39,237 nucleotides of DNA from Bacteroidales bacterium (GCA_021205635.1 JAJPXC010000059.1:1-39237), one strand, 5' to 3'. Positions 23,814-32,252 are shown, counted from the stretch's first letter. A program made the numbers and translations. The notes: a model not told the origin generated them from the letters alone.

Positions 23814-23837
23814 AAAAGTGGTCATAAATTATCCAAA

Positions 23838-23879
23838 TGAAGTATTAAGTATTAGTGATTAGCTAGTCACTAATACTTA
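23838..23879. repeat. 6 x 7-base palindromic array containing the stop codon of the PurF-like gene
   Basis: Read on the minus strand: TAAGTAT, TAGTGAC, TAGCTAA, TCACTAA, TACTTAA, TACTTCA; exactly 42 bases. The first three bases are the stop codon. The array also forms a perfect 12-bp stem, AAGTATTAGTGA with TCACTAATACTT, around an 8-base loop. No T-run follows it. Confidence 0.88.
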
Positions 23880-25283
23880 GCAGCGGCTGGTGCCGTCGAA
23901 GCAGTGGGTGCAGATGCGCTCCTTGGGGAGACCGATAGCCTTGACCACATGCTCGAGCGACGAGAACTGCAGGGAATCCACTCCCAATTGGCGGCGAATC
24001 TCCTCCACCATGCGGTTGTACTCGGGGGTGCCGGCGGTGGCGTAGCGGTCGAGGTTTTTGTCGGGTGAACCTTCCAGTTGCTCGATCACGCGGCGGGTGA
24101 TCAGCTCGAGGTCGCTTTTGGAGGAAGTGAAGTTGATAAACTTGCAAGCGTATATAAGCGGGGGACAGGAGATGCGGATGTGTACCTCTTTGGCTCCGGC
24201 GTCGTAGAAGTCGCGCACGTTGTCGCGCAGCTGGGTGCCACGCACGATGGAGTCGTCGCAGAATGCCACTCGCTTGCCCTGGAGCACCGATTTGTTGGGG
24301 ATCAGTTTCATCTTGGCCACCAACTCGCGGCGTTCCTGTGTGGAAGGGGTGAAGGAGCGGGGCCATGTGGGTGTATACTTCACGATGGCTCGCTGATAAG
24401 GCACCTTTTTGCCTTGGGCGTAACCAAGGGCCATGCCGATGCCCGAATCGGGGATGGCGCTCACGACGTCGATCTCCGTTGGGTCCTCATGGCCCATCAT
24501 CTCGCCCGTTTGGTAACGCATCTGGTCGACGTTGCGACCCTCGTACTGGCATGCGGGGTAGCCGTAGTAGGTCCAGAGGAAGGCGCACACTTGGGAATCG
24601 CACCCTCCGGGGGACAGCTGGCGGTAACCGTCGGCGTTAAACTCCACGATCTCCCCGGGTGTCAACTCGTGGCAGATGGTGAAGTCCAAGTTGGGGAACG
24701 CACAGCTCTCGCTGGTGGCGGCCATTGCGTCGGGTTTCTGGCCGAGGATGATGGGGGTGCGGCCGAAACGGTCGCGGGCGGCGATGATGCCGTGGTCGGT
24801 GAGCAGGAGCATCGACACGGAGCCTTTAATGCGTTTCTGGGCGTTGCGGATGCCGGTGACATAATCGGTGCCCTCGCTGATCAGGGCTGCTACCATCTCG
24901 GTAGGGTTGATGATGTCGTAGGAGTGCTCACAGAAGTGGTGACCCTTGGCCAGCAATTCCTTTTCAAGTTCCACGATGTTGTTTATGCGCCCCACTGTGA
25001 CGATGGCGAATTTGCCAAGGTGGCAGTTGACAATGATGGGCTGGGCGTCGGTGTCGCTGATTACGCCGATACCCGAGTTGCCGTCAAATTCTTCCAGATC
25101 GCCCTCGAATTTGGAGCGGAAGTAACTGTTTTCGATGTTGTGGATGGAGCGCGAGAAGATGCCCGAGGGGTCGACCACGGCCATGCCCGCGCGACGGGTG
25201 CCGGTGTGGCTGTTATAGTCAACGCCGTAGAACAATTCGTCGACGCAGCGCGATTTCTTCGCAACTCCAAAAAATCCTCCCAT
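23877..25283 (-). CDS. PurF-like amidophosphoribosyltransferase homologue lacking the glutaminase nucleophile
   Basis: A homologue of PurF, which makes 5-phosphoribosylamine from PRPP and glutamine at the start of purine synthesis. The 468 residues start MGGFFGVAKK at ATG 25283. In active PurF the mature protein begins Cys-Gly; here that Cys is Gly, and no Cys occurs in the region that could replace it. The glutamine-binding HNGN and SDTE segments also read VGRINN and NPTEM. In contrast the phosphoribosyltransferase half is intact, with SAIPDSGIGMALGYA and the PRPP loop RVAFCDDSIVRGTQ. It lies 92 bases downstream of purL. The likely alternatives are an ammonia-dependent transferase or a regulatory PurF paralogue. 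Confidence 0.88.
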   Translation of the reverse strand: MGGFFGVAKKSRCVDELFYGVDYNSHTGTRRAGMAVVDPSGIFSRSIHNIENSYFRSKFEGDLEEFDGNSGIGVISDTDAQPIIVNCHLGKFAIVTVGRINNIVELEKELLAKGHHFCEHSYDIINPTEMVAALISEGTDYVTGIRNAQKRIKGSVSMLLLTDHGIIAARDRFGRTPIILGQKPDAMAATSESCAFPNLDFTICHELTPGEIVEFNADGYRQLSPGGCDSQVCAFLWTYYGYPACQYEGRNVDQMRYQTGEMMGHEDPTEIDVVSAIPDSGIGMALGYAQGKKVPYQRAIVKYTPTWPRSFTPSTQERRELVAKMKLIPNKSVLQGKRVAFCDDSIVRGTQLRDNVRDFYDAGAKEVHIRISCPPLIYACKFINFTSSKSDLELITRRVIEQLEGSPDKNLDRYATAGTPEYNRMVEEIRRQLGVDSLQFSSLEHVVKAIGLPKERICTHCFDGTSRC

Positions 25284-25330
25284 AATGATGTCTTTATATA
25301 GTGCTTCGCACTTAAATTGTATGTAATGAG

Positions 25331-25370
25331 AAAGAGCCAATGGAGATGGTTGCATCTCCACTGACCCTTT
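25331..25370 (-). promoter_or_regulatory. Intercistronic RNA hairpin between purL and the PurF-like gene
   Basis: In minus-strand RNA, AAAGGGTCAGTGGAGAT pairs with ATCTCCATTGGCTCTTT along all 17 positions, including three G-U pairs, around a 6-base loop. On the opposite strand those three positions would be A-C mismatches, so the structure belongs to the pur transcript. There is only a weak U-stretch after it, so it may be a partial terminator, attenuator or processing site. Confidence 0.6.
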
Positions 25371-25375
25371 GTGGT

Positions 25376-28300
25376 TTATTTTCCCAATTTGTTTTCTACC
25401 CATTGGCGGGCGTTGATGAATGCCTGAATCCAGGGGGTGACGTTGTCGCGGCGGCGTGAAACTGGATAGTAGGCGCACTGCCAGGGGAATATGGCACGCT
25501 CCAAGTGGGGCATCATGGCCAGGTGTCGACCGTCGGCCGAGGCCAATCCGGCCACCGAGGCGCGTGACCCGTTGGGGTTGCCGGGATAGGCGGCGTAGTT
25601 GTACTTCAAGGCGATGTTGTAACTGTCGAGGGATTCGGGCAGGGAGAAGCGACCCTCGCCGTGAGCCACCCAGATGCCGAGCTTCATTCCCGAGAGGGAG
25701 CCGAGCATCACCGAGTTGTTCTCAGGGATAGTGACGCCCACGAATTGGGATTCAAACTTGTGGCTGATATTGTGCTCCATCCGTGTTTTGCGCTCATGCT
25801 CGGGGTTGATCAGGCCAAGCTCGATCATAAGCTGGCAACCGTTGCAGACGCCCAGCGACAGGGTGTCCTCACGCTTGAAGTAGCGCTCCAAGGTGGCCTT
25901 GGCGGTGTCGTTCCAGCGGAATGCGCCAGCCCAGCCCTTGGCCGAGCCGAGCACGTCGGAGTTGGAGAAACCGCCACAGAACACGATCATGTTGATGTCG
26001 TCCAGTGTCTCGCGGCCGCTCATAAGGTCGGTGGTGTGCACGTCCTTGACGTCAAATCCGGCCAAGTAGAGGGAGTAGGCCATCTCACGGTCGCCGTTGA
26101 TGCCTTTCTCGCGGATGATGGCCGCTTTCACGCCCTTGCGCTCGGTGTTGATGTCACCAAATTTACCCTTGAAAGAGGCGGGGATACGGAAGCGCAGGGG
26201 TTGCTTGCTGTAGTTTTGGTAACGCAGGGCGGCGCATTTCTCGCCGCTCTGGATGGAATCCAACAGGTAGGAGGATTCAAACCATACGTCGCGCATCGAA
26301 TCGATGGGCACCAAGTGGATTTGGTCGTCGTGGGTGATCATCAGCACGCGGTCCTTGGCCGTGGCGCCGATGGGGAAGTATTTCACGCCCGATTCGTCCA
26401 AAATGGCCTCCACACGGTCCTTCATGCGGTCGTCCACTTGAATCACCATGGCGGGATTCTCGGCGAAGAGGATCTTGGCCAGGTCTTTCTCGCCGTGCAT
26501 GGCGAAGCCGTCGGTGTAGACGTTCAAGCCACCCTTGGTGTTGGCAAAGGTCATCTCCAGCAGGGTGGTGATCAAGCCACCGGCCGACACGTCGTGACCA
26601 GCCAACAGCAAGCCTTTCTTCACCAATTGCTGCACAGTGGCGAATGCCGTAACGAATTTTTCAGCATCCTTTACTGTAGGAGCGTCGGCGCCAAGGCGAT
26701 TGAGCACCTGGGCGAGAGCCGAGCCGCCGAGCTTGAGAGAGTCGGATGAGAAGTCTATATAATATAATGTGGATTCACGGGGTTGTAGCACGGGGGTAAG
26801 GGTCTTCTTGACATCGGAAACCTCACCGGCGGCCGAGATGATGACAGTGCCAGGGGCGAATATCTTCTCCTCTCCGTATTTTTGGGTCATCGACAGGGAG
26901 TCCTTGCCTGTGGGGATGTTGATTCCGAGGGCCACAGCGAAGTCGGAGCAGGCTTGCACCGCGCGGTACAAGGCGGCGTCCTCCCCGGGATTCTTGCAGG
27001 GCCACATCCAGTTGGCGCTCAGCGACACTGATTTGAGCCCCTGCTTGAGGTTGGCACCGGCGATGTTGGTAAGGGCTTCAGCGATAGCCATCACCGAGCC
27101 TTTGGCGGCGTCGACCAATGCCACTTGGGGAGCGTGACCGATGGAGGTGGCGATGCCCTCCTTGCCTCGGTAATCGAGGGCTACCACGCCGCAGTCGCTC
27201 AGGGGCAACTGGATTTCGCCTTGGCATTGCTGGCGTGCGATACGGCCCGTGACGGAGCGGTCAACCTTGTTGGTCAACCAGTCTTTGCAAGCCACCGCCT
27301 CCAAGCGCAGCACGTCGCGCAGGTAGTCGGGAAGCTTGGTCAAGTCATAGTCCACGTCGGCGTATCGGCGCTCGATTGTCGTGTCGCGCATGACGGTCTT
27401 GGGGGAGTTGCCAAACATATCGGCCATCTCCAAGTCGATGGGATTTCGACCGTGTGTCTTGGTGTGCTCAAATGTGAATCGGTGGTCGTCGGTAGTCTCG
27501 CCCACTACGTAAATCGGGGCACGCTCGCGCTGGGCGATGCGCTCGATATAGGGGATGTCGTCGGCGTTGACCACGAAACCCATGCGCTCCTGGCTCTCGT
27601 TGCCCACAATCTCCTTGTCGCTGAGGGTGGGATCGCCGATGGGGAGAGAATCGATGTCGATTTTGCCCCCGGTGCTTTCCACAAGCTCGGAGAGGGCGTT
27701 GAGGTGACCGCCCGCACCATGGTCGTGGATTGATACGATGGGGTTGCGGTCGTCCTCGGCGAGGGCACGGATCACGTTGGCCACGCGCTTTTGCATCTCG
27801 GGGTTGGCGCGCTGCACGGCGTTCAATTCGATGGAGTTGTCGTACTGGCCGGTCTCAACCGACGATACGGCACCACCGCCCATACCGATGCGGTAGTTGT
27901 CGCCACCCATCACCACCACTTTTTGCCCTGAATCGGGCTCGCCCTTTATGGCGTCGCGCTTGGCTGCGAAGCCCACGCCACCGGCGAGCATGATCACCTT
28001 GTCGTAGGCGTAGCGACGCTGGTCCTCCTCATGCTCAAATGTCAACAGAGAGCCGCAGATGAGGGGTTGGCCAAACTTGTTGCCGAAGTCGCTCGCTCCG
28101 TTGGATGCCTTGATGAGGATATCGGAGGGCGTTTGGTAGAGCCAAGCTCGAGGGTCCATCATCATCTCCCAGCGATGCTCGGGGGATAGGCGGGGATAGG
28201 ATGTCATGTAGACGGCCGTTCCAGCCAGGGGGAGGGAGGCGCGTCCACCGCCAAGACGGTCGCGAATCTCGCCGCCAGTGCCTGTAGCGGCTCCGTTGAA

Positions 28301-29077
28301 CGGCTCCACGGTTGTGGGGAAGTTGTGGGTCTCGGCTTTGAGCGAGATCACGGCGTCGATGGGCTTGAGGTGGAAGTAATCGGGGCGGTCGGGGTGCTGC
28401 GGAGCGAATTGCTCGATCCTCGGGCCCTTGACGAAGGCCACATTATCCTTATAGGCCGAAACCAGGCCGTTGGGATTCTCTTGGGATGTGCGCTTGATAA
28501 GCTTGAACAGTGACATGGGCTTCTCCTCGCCGTCGATGATGAACGTACCGTTGAAAATCTTGTGGCGGCAGTGCTCAGAGTTGACCTGCGAGAAACCGAA
28601 AATCTCGCTGTCGGTCAAGGGGCGACCCAGCTTGTCGGCCAAGCCGCGCAGGTAGTCCTCCTCGTCGGGGCTGAGGGCGAGGCCCTCCTGAAGGTTGTAG
28701 GCGTGGATGTCGGTCACCTCCACTATAGCCTCGGGCTTGCGGCCGGGGTTGAACACTTGCTGGCCCAATCCGTCTCGGTAAAGGCGCTGGAGCATCTTGT
28801 CGAAGGTGGCCTCCTTACCCGTGGGCACGCGGTGGTACTCCTCGATGCGGGTGATTCCCGTCAAACCCATATTCTGGGTGATCTCGACGGCGTTGGTGCT
28901 CCAGGGAGTGATCATCTCGCGGCGCGGACCAACGAAACTGCCTTTCACTTTACGGGCTGCCAAGGGCTTGGCTCCGTCGAAAAGCCATTGCAAACGCTCA
29001 TTTTCTTCGGGCGACAACTGGTGGTCGGCGTCTACGGCGATCACTACGTCGGCCCCTTTCTTGAAAAATTGTACCAT
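25376..29077 (-). CDS. purL: Phosphoribosylformylglycinamidine synthase (single-chain PurL)
   Basis: It makes FGAM from FGAR, ATP and glutamine, the fourth step of purine synthesis. The 1,233 residues form the large single-chain type, as in proteobacteria and Bacteroidales rather than the PurLQS complex. The N-terminal domain and linker are followed by two AIR-synthase-like ATPase halves (SLKAETHNFPTTVEPF and SADWMW-like regions; AGHDVSAGGL). The C-terminal class-I glutamine amidotransferase has its nucleophile in LGVCNGCQ (Cys about 1078) and HGEGRF near the end. It starts at 29077 with no obvious perfect promoter (TAACTTCG at 29123-29116 is one base off). It diverges from the outer-membrane gene. 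Confidence 0.96.
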   Translation of the reverse strand: MVQFFKKGADVVIAVDADHQLSPEENERLQWLFDGAKPLAARKVKGSFVGPRREMITPWSTNAVEITQNMGLTGITRIEEYHRVPTGKEATFDKMLQRLYRDGLGQQVFNPGRKPEAIVEVTDIHAYNLQEGLALSPDEEDYLRGLADKLGRPLTDSEIFGFSQVNSEHCRHKIFNGTFIIDGEEKPMSLFKLIKRTSQENPNGLVSAYKDNVAFVKGPRIEQFAPQHPDRPDYFHLKPIDAVISLKAETHNFPTTVEPFNGAATGTGGEIRDRLGGGRASLPLAGTAVYMTSYPRLSPEHRWEMMMDPRAWLYQTPSDILIKASNGASDFGNKFGQPLICGSLLTFEHEEDQRRYAYDKVIMLAGGVGFAAKRDAIKGEPDSGQKVVVMGGDNYRIGMGGGAVSSVETGQYDNSIELNAVQRANPEMQKRVANVIRALAEDDRNPIVSIHDHGAGGHLNALSELVESTGGKIDIDSLPIGDPTLSDKEIVGNESQERMGFVVNADDIPYIERIAQRERAPIYVVGETTDDHRFTFEHTKTHGRNPIDLEMADMFGNSPKTVMRDTTIERRYADVDYDLTKLPDYLRDVLRLEAVACKDWLTNKVDRSVTGRIARQQCQGEIQLPLSDCGVVALDYRGKEGIATSIGHAPQVALVDAAKGSVMAIAEALTNIAGANLKQGLKSVSLSANWMWPCKNPGEDAALYRAVQACSDFAVALGINIPTGKDSLSMTQKYGEEKIFAPGTVIISAAGEVSDVKKTLTPVLQPRESTLYYIDFSSDSLKLGGSALAQVLNRLGADAPTVKDAEKFVTAFATVQQLVKKGLLLAGHDVSAGGLITTLLEMTFANTKGGLNVYTDGFAMHGEKDLAKILFAENPAMVIQVDDRMKDRVEAILDESGVKYFPIGATAKDRVLMITHDDQIHLVPIDSMRDVWFESSYLLDSIQSGEKCAALRYQNYSKQPLRFRIPASFKGKFGDINTERKGVKAAIIREKGINGDREMAYSLYLAGFDVKDVHTTDLMSGRETLDDINMIVFCGGFSNSDVLGSAKGWAGAFRWNDTAKATLERYFKREDTLSLGVCNGCQLMIELGLINPEHERKTRMEHNISHKFESQFVGVTIPENNSVMLGSLSGMKLGIWVAHGEGRFSLPESLDSYNIALKYNYAAYPGNPNGSRASVAGLASADGRHLAMMPHLERAIFPWQCAYYPVSRRRDNVTPWIQAFINARQWVENKLGK

Positions 29078-29140
29078 TGCTGATGGTGCTGTGATGATTG
29101 AGTGATTTTATGGCGCGAAGTTAACGATTTTTTCGCGGAT

Positions 29141-29174
29141 TTTGACGTAATCTCGCCACAGAGTTGTATCTTTG
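29141..29174 (+). promoter_or_regulatory. Bacteroidales promoter of the outer-membrane barrel gene
   Basis: TTTG (29141-29144), a 22-base spacer, then TATCTTTG (29167-29174). The -7 box is perfect and the spacing is slightly long. The leader to the ATG at 29216 is about 36 bases. Confidence 0.7.
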
Positions 29175-29215
29175 TGGTCGAAATGGATTATTATTCACCC
29201 AAAATACCTCACATT

Positions 29216-29827
29216 ATGAAAAAATTGCTTGTAGCTCTCGTTGTAGCGTTGATGACCGTAGGTTCGGCCTCGGCACAGTTCCACTGGGGCCCGAAGGTGG
29301 GCTTCACCACCAACAAATTGCACATGGATAAGAGCGGATTGGACTCCGATAACCGCACAGGCTTCACCGGCGGCTTGATGGCCGAGGTGGGCGTACCTTT
29401 GGTGGGGTTGTGCTTCGACGCCTCGCTGATGTACGTGCGTCGCTCATTCGAGTACACCGCCGAGGATGTCACCACCGGCAACGATGTCACCTTGAAGTAC
29501 AACCGCGACTACTTCGAGATCCCGGTCAACATCAAGTACAAGATCCAGATCATTGGCGTGGAGAAGATCGTGAAGCCTTACATCTTCACCGGCCCGTCGT
29601 TCGCCTTCCTGTGCTCCAAGAAGAGCATGGACGCGTTCAAGAACAAGTCGTTCGACTGCTCGTGGAACTTCGGCATCGGCGTGGAGCTGCTGTCCCACCT
29701 TCAGGTGCAAGGCTCTTACGGTTTGGGCATCACCAAATCGGTGGAGAGCAACGTCGACGCTAACGGCAACAGTCTCTACTCGGGCAAGGACCGCTTCTGG
29801 ACCGTCACCGCCGCCTGGCTGTTCTGA
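29216..29827 (+). CDS. Outer-membrane beta-barrel (porin-like) protein
   Basis: An exported protein of 203 residues. The signal peptide is clear (MKKLLVALVVALMTVG, cleavage near ASAQ). The mature part is a series of amphipathic strands with aromatic ends, starting FHWGPKVGFTTN and including EIPVNIKYKIQI and KPYIFTGPSFAF. It ends ...FWTVTAAWLF, a C-terminal aromatic residue as recognised by BAM. This matches the small outer-membrane-beta-barrel (PorT-like/OMP_b-brl) proteins abundant in Bacteroidota. The ATG at 29216 is chosen for the signal peptide; the frame is open upstream without evidence of translation. A strong hairpin follows. Confidence 0.88.
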   Translation: MKKLLVALVVALMTVGSASAQFHWGPKVGFTTNKLHMDKSGLDSDNRTGFTGGLMAEVGVPLVGLCFDASLMYVRRSFEYTAEDVTTGNDVTLKYNRDYFEIPVNIKYKIQIIGVEKIVKPYIFTGPSFAFLCSKKSMDAFKNKSFDCSWNFGIGVELLSHLQVQGSYGLGITKSVESNVDANGNSLYSGKDRFWTVTAAWLF

Positions 29828-29864
29828 TTGAACCTTTCTTGAGTGACCTTGTTATAAACTATGC

Positions 29865-29897
29865 AGAGGGATTACAGCGCCAGGCGCTGTAGTTCCT
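29865..29897 (+). promoter_or_regulatory. 15-bp hairpin between the barrel gene and the 56-residue gene
   Basis: GAGGGATTACAGCGC (29865-29879) pairs with GCGCTGTAGTTCCTC (29883-29897) with two G-U pairs that are possible only in plus-strand RNA; loop CAG. No U-run follows at once (a TTTT occurs 10 bases on). It may be a weak terminator, attenuator or mRNA-stability element 27 bases before the next ATG. Confidence 0.6.
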
Positions 29898-29924
29898 CCG
29901 CTTAGGTTTTAAACGTATACGATT

Positions 29925-30095
29925 ATGGATATTCAAGAGATCATTCAACAGGTAAAGGATAAGTTCGGCGACAAGATCGACGTTGATAAGATCACCGAAT
30001 ACGTTAAGAACGCTGGTGCTGACGGCAAGACCTCGATCGAGGACATCCTCGCCAAGGTAAAGGACGGCTCGCTGGGACACCTGTTCAAAGGATAG
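29925..30095 (+). CDS. Small conserved-looking protein of 56 residues, unknown function
   Basis: This short gene encodes a charged, probably all-helical protein, MDIQEIIQQVKDKFGD at the start, then DVDKITEYVKN and SIEDILAKVKD. It lacks a signal peptide, membrane segment and cysteines. The pattern of two or three repeated amphipathic helices with Lys/Asp caps looks like real protein, and codon use matches the neighbours (GAC, AAG and ATC preferred). It begins 27 bases after a strong hairpin and 97 bases after the barrel gene, on the same strand. I do not recognise the family. Confidence 0.75.
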   Translation: MDIQEIIQQVKDKFGDKIDVDKITEYVKNAGADGKTSIEDILAKVKDGSLGHLFKG

Positions 30096-30122
30096 CCGCC
30101 TCCCGGTTATATCACCTTATAC

Positions 30123-30178
30123 TCGTGCATTCGTTTACTCGTTCACTCGTGTACTCGAATGCACGATTTCACGAATAC
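30123..30178. repeat. 7 x 8-base array with a palindromic core
   Basis: TCGTGCAT, TCGTTTAC, TCGTTCAC, TCGTGTAC, TCGAATGC, ACGATTTC, ACGAATAC. The first 11 bases (TCGTGCATTCG) have an exact inverted copy at 30156-30166, so the first half can fold back. It fills most of the gap between the 56-residue gene and the LTA-synthase-like gene. Confidence 0.85.
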
Positions 30179-30243
30179 ACGACATAGCCAGGGATAGTGA
30201 AAAGAAATTCACGAAAAAAGGAGAGTTGATAAGGATTTTTGAC

Positions 30244-30251
30244 TACCTTTG
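30244..30251 (+). promoter_or_regulatory. -7 element TACCTTTG of the LTA-synthase-like gene
   Basis: A perfect TAnnTTTG box 38 bases before the ATG. The -33 position holds no TTTG/TTGG at 19-21 bases, so confidence is moderate. Confidence 0.55.
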
Positions 30252-30289
30252 TGGCCAAAATGGAGAATTGTGGGGATAACCCGCAGTAA

Positions 30290-32155
30290 ATGTTAATAAC
30301 CTTGAAATCGGCCATTCTCAAGTTCCTGCTATGGTTTGTGGTCTTGACGGCGCTCATGGCGCTGCTCAAGTGGGGTTTTATGGCCTATAACAGCGATATT
30401 TACGCGGCCTATTCGTGGGGGCAGTGGTGGCAGGTGCTGTGGTCGGGCCTGAAGATGGACATGTCGGTGGCCGGGTACCTGACGATTATCCCCGGGGTGC
30501 TGATTATCGCCCAATTGTGGGCACATCCCCGCAACAAGGTTATTCCCCTGATTTCCAAGATATATTGCTGGCTTGCAGGCGTGCTGATAGCAGGTACAGC
30601 GGTTGCCGACGCCGTGCTGTACCCGTTCTGGGGATTCAAATTGGACATGACCCCGCTGTTCTACTTCTCGACGTCGCCCTCGGCCGCGATGGCCAGCGTG
30701 TCGGGATGGTTTGTGTTCTTGGGGATATTGGTGTGGCTGGTGATAGGTGTTGCCCTGGGATTCGTGCTGTGGTACAGCGCGGGATGCAGGAAAGTGAAGT
30801 GCAAGCTGGAGCGACGGGCTGCGTCCACGGGCGTGATGGTGTTGCTGATAGCGGCCCTGTTCCTGCCTATCAGAGGTAGCGTCACCGTGTCGACCATGAA
30901 TCCCAGCCGGGCGTATTTTTCCACCGACATGCGCCTCAACCACGCCGCGGTCAACCCCGCGTTCAGCCTTCTCTACTCGGCCGCTCACCAAGGTGGAGAC
31001 GACGAGCAATTCCACTTCATGGACGATGCCGAGGCCGCCCGCATTTTCGCCCAGAGCCTCAGGGTGGATTCCATTGGCGGTAAGGTGCCATGCGGAAACC
31101 CGCAGGGAGTGCTCTCCACCCCTCGCCCAGATATCTATATAATTATATTGGAAAGCTTCTCGGCCCACCTGATGCCCTCGCTTGGCGGCGAGCCTGTGAC
31201 CATGGGACTGGACTCCATCGCCCGCTCGGGGCTGTCGTTCACCAAGGCATTCGCCTCGGGATTCCGCACCGACCGCGCCATTCCCGCTATCCTCAGCGGC
31301 TACCCGTCGATGCCCACGCAAAGCGCCATGAAGGATATCGCCCGTTGCGAGCGCATCCCCTCGTTGTCGCAGGAGCTGGTGGAGGAGGGGTATGAGTGCG
31401 CTTACTACTACGGTGGCGACGCCAATTTCACCAATATGCTTGCCTTTCTGCGTGCCGCTGGCTTCGCCAAGGTGGTTTCCGACAAGGATTTCCCTATCTC
31501 CGAGAGGCTGTCGAAATGGGGTGTACACGACCATCTTGTGTTGGAAAAAGCGTTGCAGGATGCTTTGGAACGCCATCCATCGCGGCATTTCACTGTGATC
31601 CAGACGTCGTCGAGCCACGAGCCGTTTGAGGTGCCGTACAGCAACCCGCGGTTCCCCGACAAGCGTCGCAACGCATTGGCCTACACCGACTCGTGTGTCA
31701 CAACTTTTGTTAACGCGCTCCGCAAGGATACTAATTGGGCCAACACGCTCGTTATACTTGTACCCGACCACTACTCGGTGTACCCGCAAGGGCTTACCGA
31801 CCCGTTGGCTCGTCACCATGTACCGCTGGTGCTCACCGGTGGCGCCCTGCAATTTAAAGGACAGGTTGACACTCCCGTTGACCATACAGCTATCGCCGCT
31901 ACCGTGCTGGGAATGATGGGCTTACCCCACGACCAGCTACGATTCAGCCGCGACGCTTTCGATCCCGGCACGGCTGCGGCCGCGCTATTCTCCTCCCCAG
32001 GGTTCTTCGGATGGGTTACGCCCACCGACACCCTCGTCTACGATTACGACCAACGTCTATTTACCATCTCTCATTCCAACGACACCGCCACGGCACGTCG
32101 CCGCATGCTGGCCACGATCCAGACCCTCTACAGCGACTTCGCCCACAGGCAGTAA
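30290..32155 (+). CDS. LTA-synthase-like membrane sulfatase/phosphotransferase (alkaline phosphatase superfamily)
   Basis: An inner-membrane enzyme of 621 residues. About five transmembrane segments fill residues 1-205. The periplasmic catalytic domain has the alkaline-phosphatase-superfamily metal sites: IIILESFSAH (Glu in the first strand), the nucleophile Thr in GFRTDRAIP (about Thr 327), and LVPDHYSVYP near residue 490. Relatives include LtaS, MdoB and EptA-like phosphotransferases. In a Gram-negative the probable job is adding a phosphoglycerol or phosphoethanolamine group to envelope glycans or lipids, but the substrate cannot be read. A PAP2 phosphatase gene follows 17 bases later, so the two may act on the same lipid cycle. 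Confidence 0.85.
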   Translation: MLITLKSAILKFLLWFVVLTALMALLKWGFMAYNSDIYAAYSWGQWWQVLWSGLKMDMSVAGYLTIIPGVLIIAQLWAHPRNKVIPLISKIYCWLAGVLIAGTAVADAVLYPFWGFKLDMTPLFYFSTSPSAAMASVSGWFVFLGILVWLVIGVALGFVLWYSAGCRKVKCKLERRAASTGVMVLLIAALFLPIRGSVTVSTMNPSRAYFSTDMRLNHAAVNPAFSLLYSAAHQGGDDEQFHFMDDAEAARIFAQSLRVDSIGGKVPCGNPQGVLSTPRPDIYIIILESFSAHLMPSLGGEPVTMGLDSIARSGLSFTKAFASGFRTDRAIPAILSGYPSMPTQSAMKDIARCERIPSLSQELVEEGYECAYYYGGDANFTNMLAFLRAAGFAKVVSDKDFPISERLSKWGVHDHLVLEKALQDALERHPSRHFTVIQTSSSHEPFEVPYSNPRFPDKRRNALAYTDSCVTTFVNALRKDTNWANTLVILVPDHYSVYPQGLTDPLARHHVPLVLTGGALQFKGQVDTPVDHTAIAATVLGMMGLPHDQLRFSRDAFDPGTAAAALFSSPGFFGWVTPTDTLVYDYDQRLFTISHSNDTATARRRMLATIQTLYSDFAHRQ

Positions 32156-32172
32156 ACACACCAAAAAACACA

Positions 32173-32252
32173 ATGATCGAATTTCTCAACAATATCGACT
32201 CCTCTATAATCTGGCGCTTAACGGTGCCGGGGGCGCCTTCTGGGACCAATTC
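32173..32252 (+). other. Displaced N-terminus of the PAP2 gene (frameshift)
   Basis: An ATG at 32173 begins MIEFLNNIDSSIIW, which looks like the start of a Bacteroidales PAP2 phosphatase, but after about 32214 the frame fails. In the frame of the downstream gene the sequence continues LNGAGGAFWDQF and then the ATG at 32253. One extra G after 32214 (GG to GGG) would join both parts into a protein of about 233 residues. It may be a sequencing error at a short G-run or a true mutation. Confidence 0.7.

Noticed and set aside
29869-29893. Similarity of GGGATTACAGCGCC to a human Alu fragment, suggesting contamination.
   Set aside because: The match is short, forms a perfect local hairpin, and flanks are bacterial genes on both sides.
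30329-31885. Long minus-strand ORF of 518 codons opposite the LTA-synthase-like gene.
   Set aside because: Arg/His/Gly-rich sequence without domain features; a shadow of the real gene.
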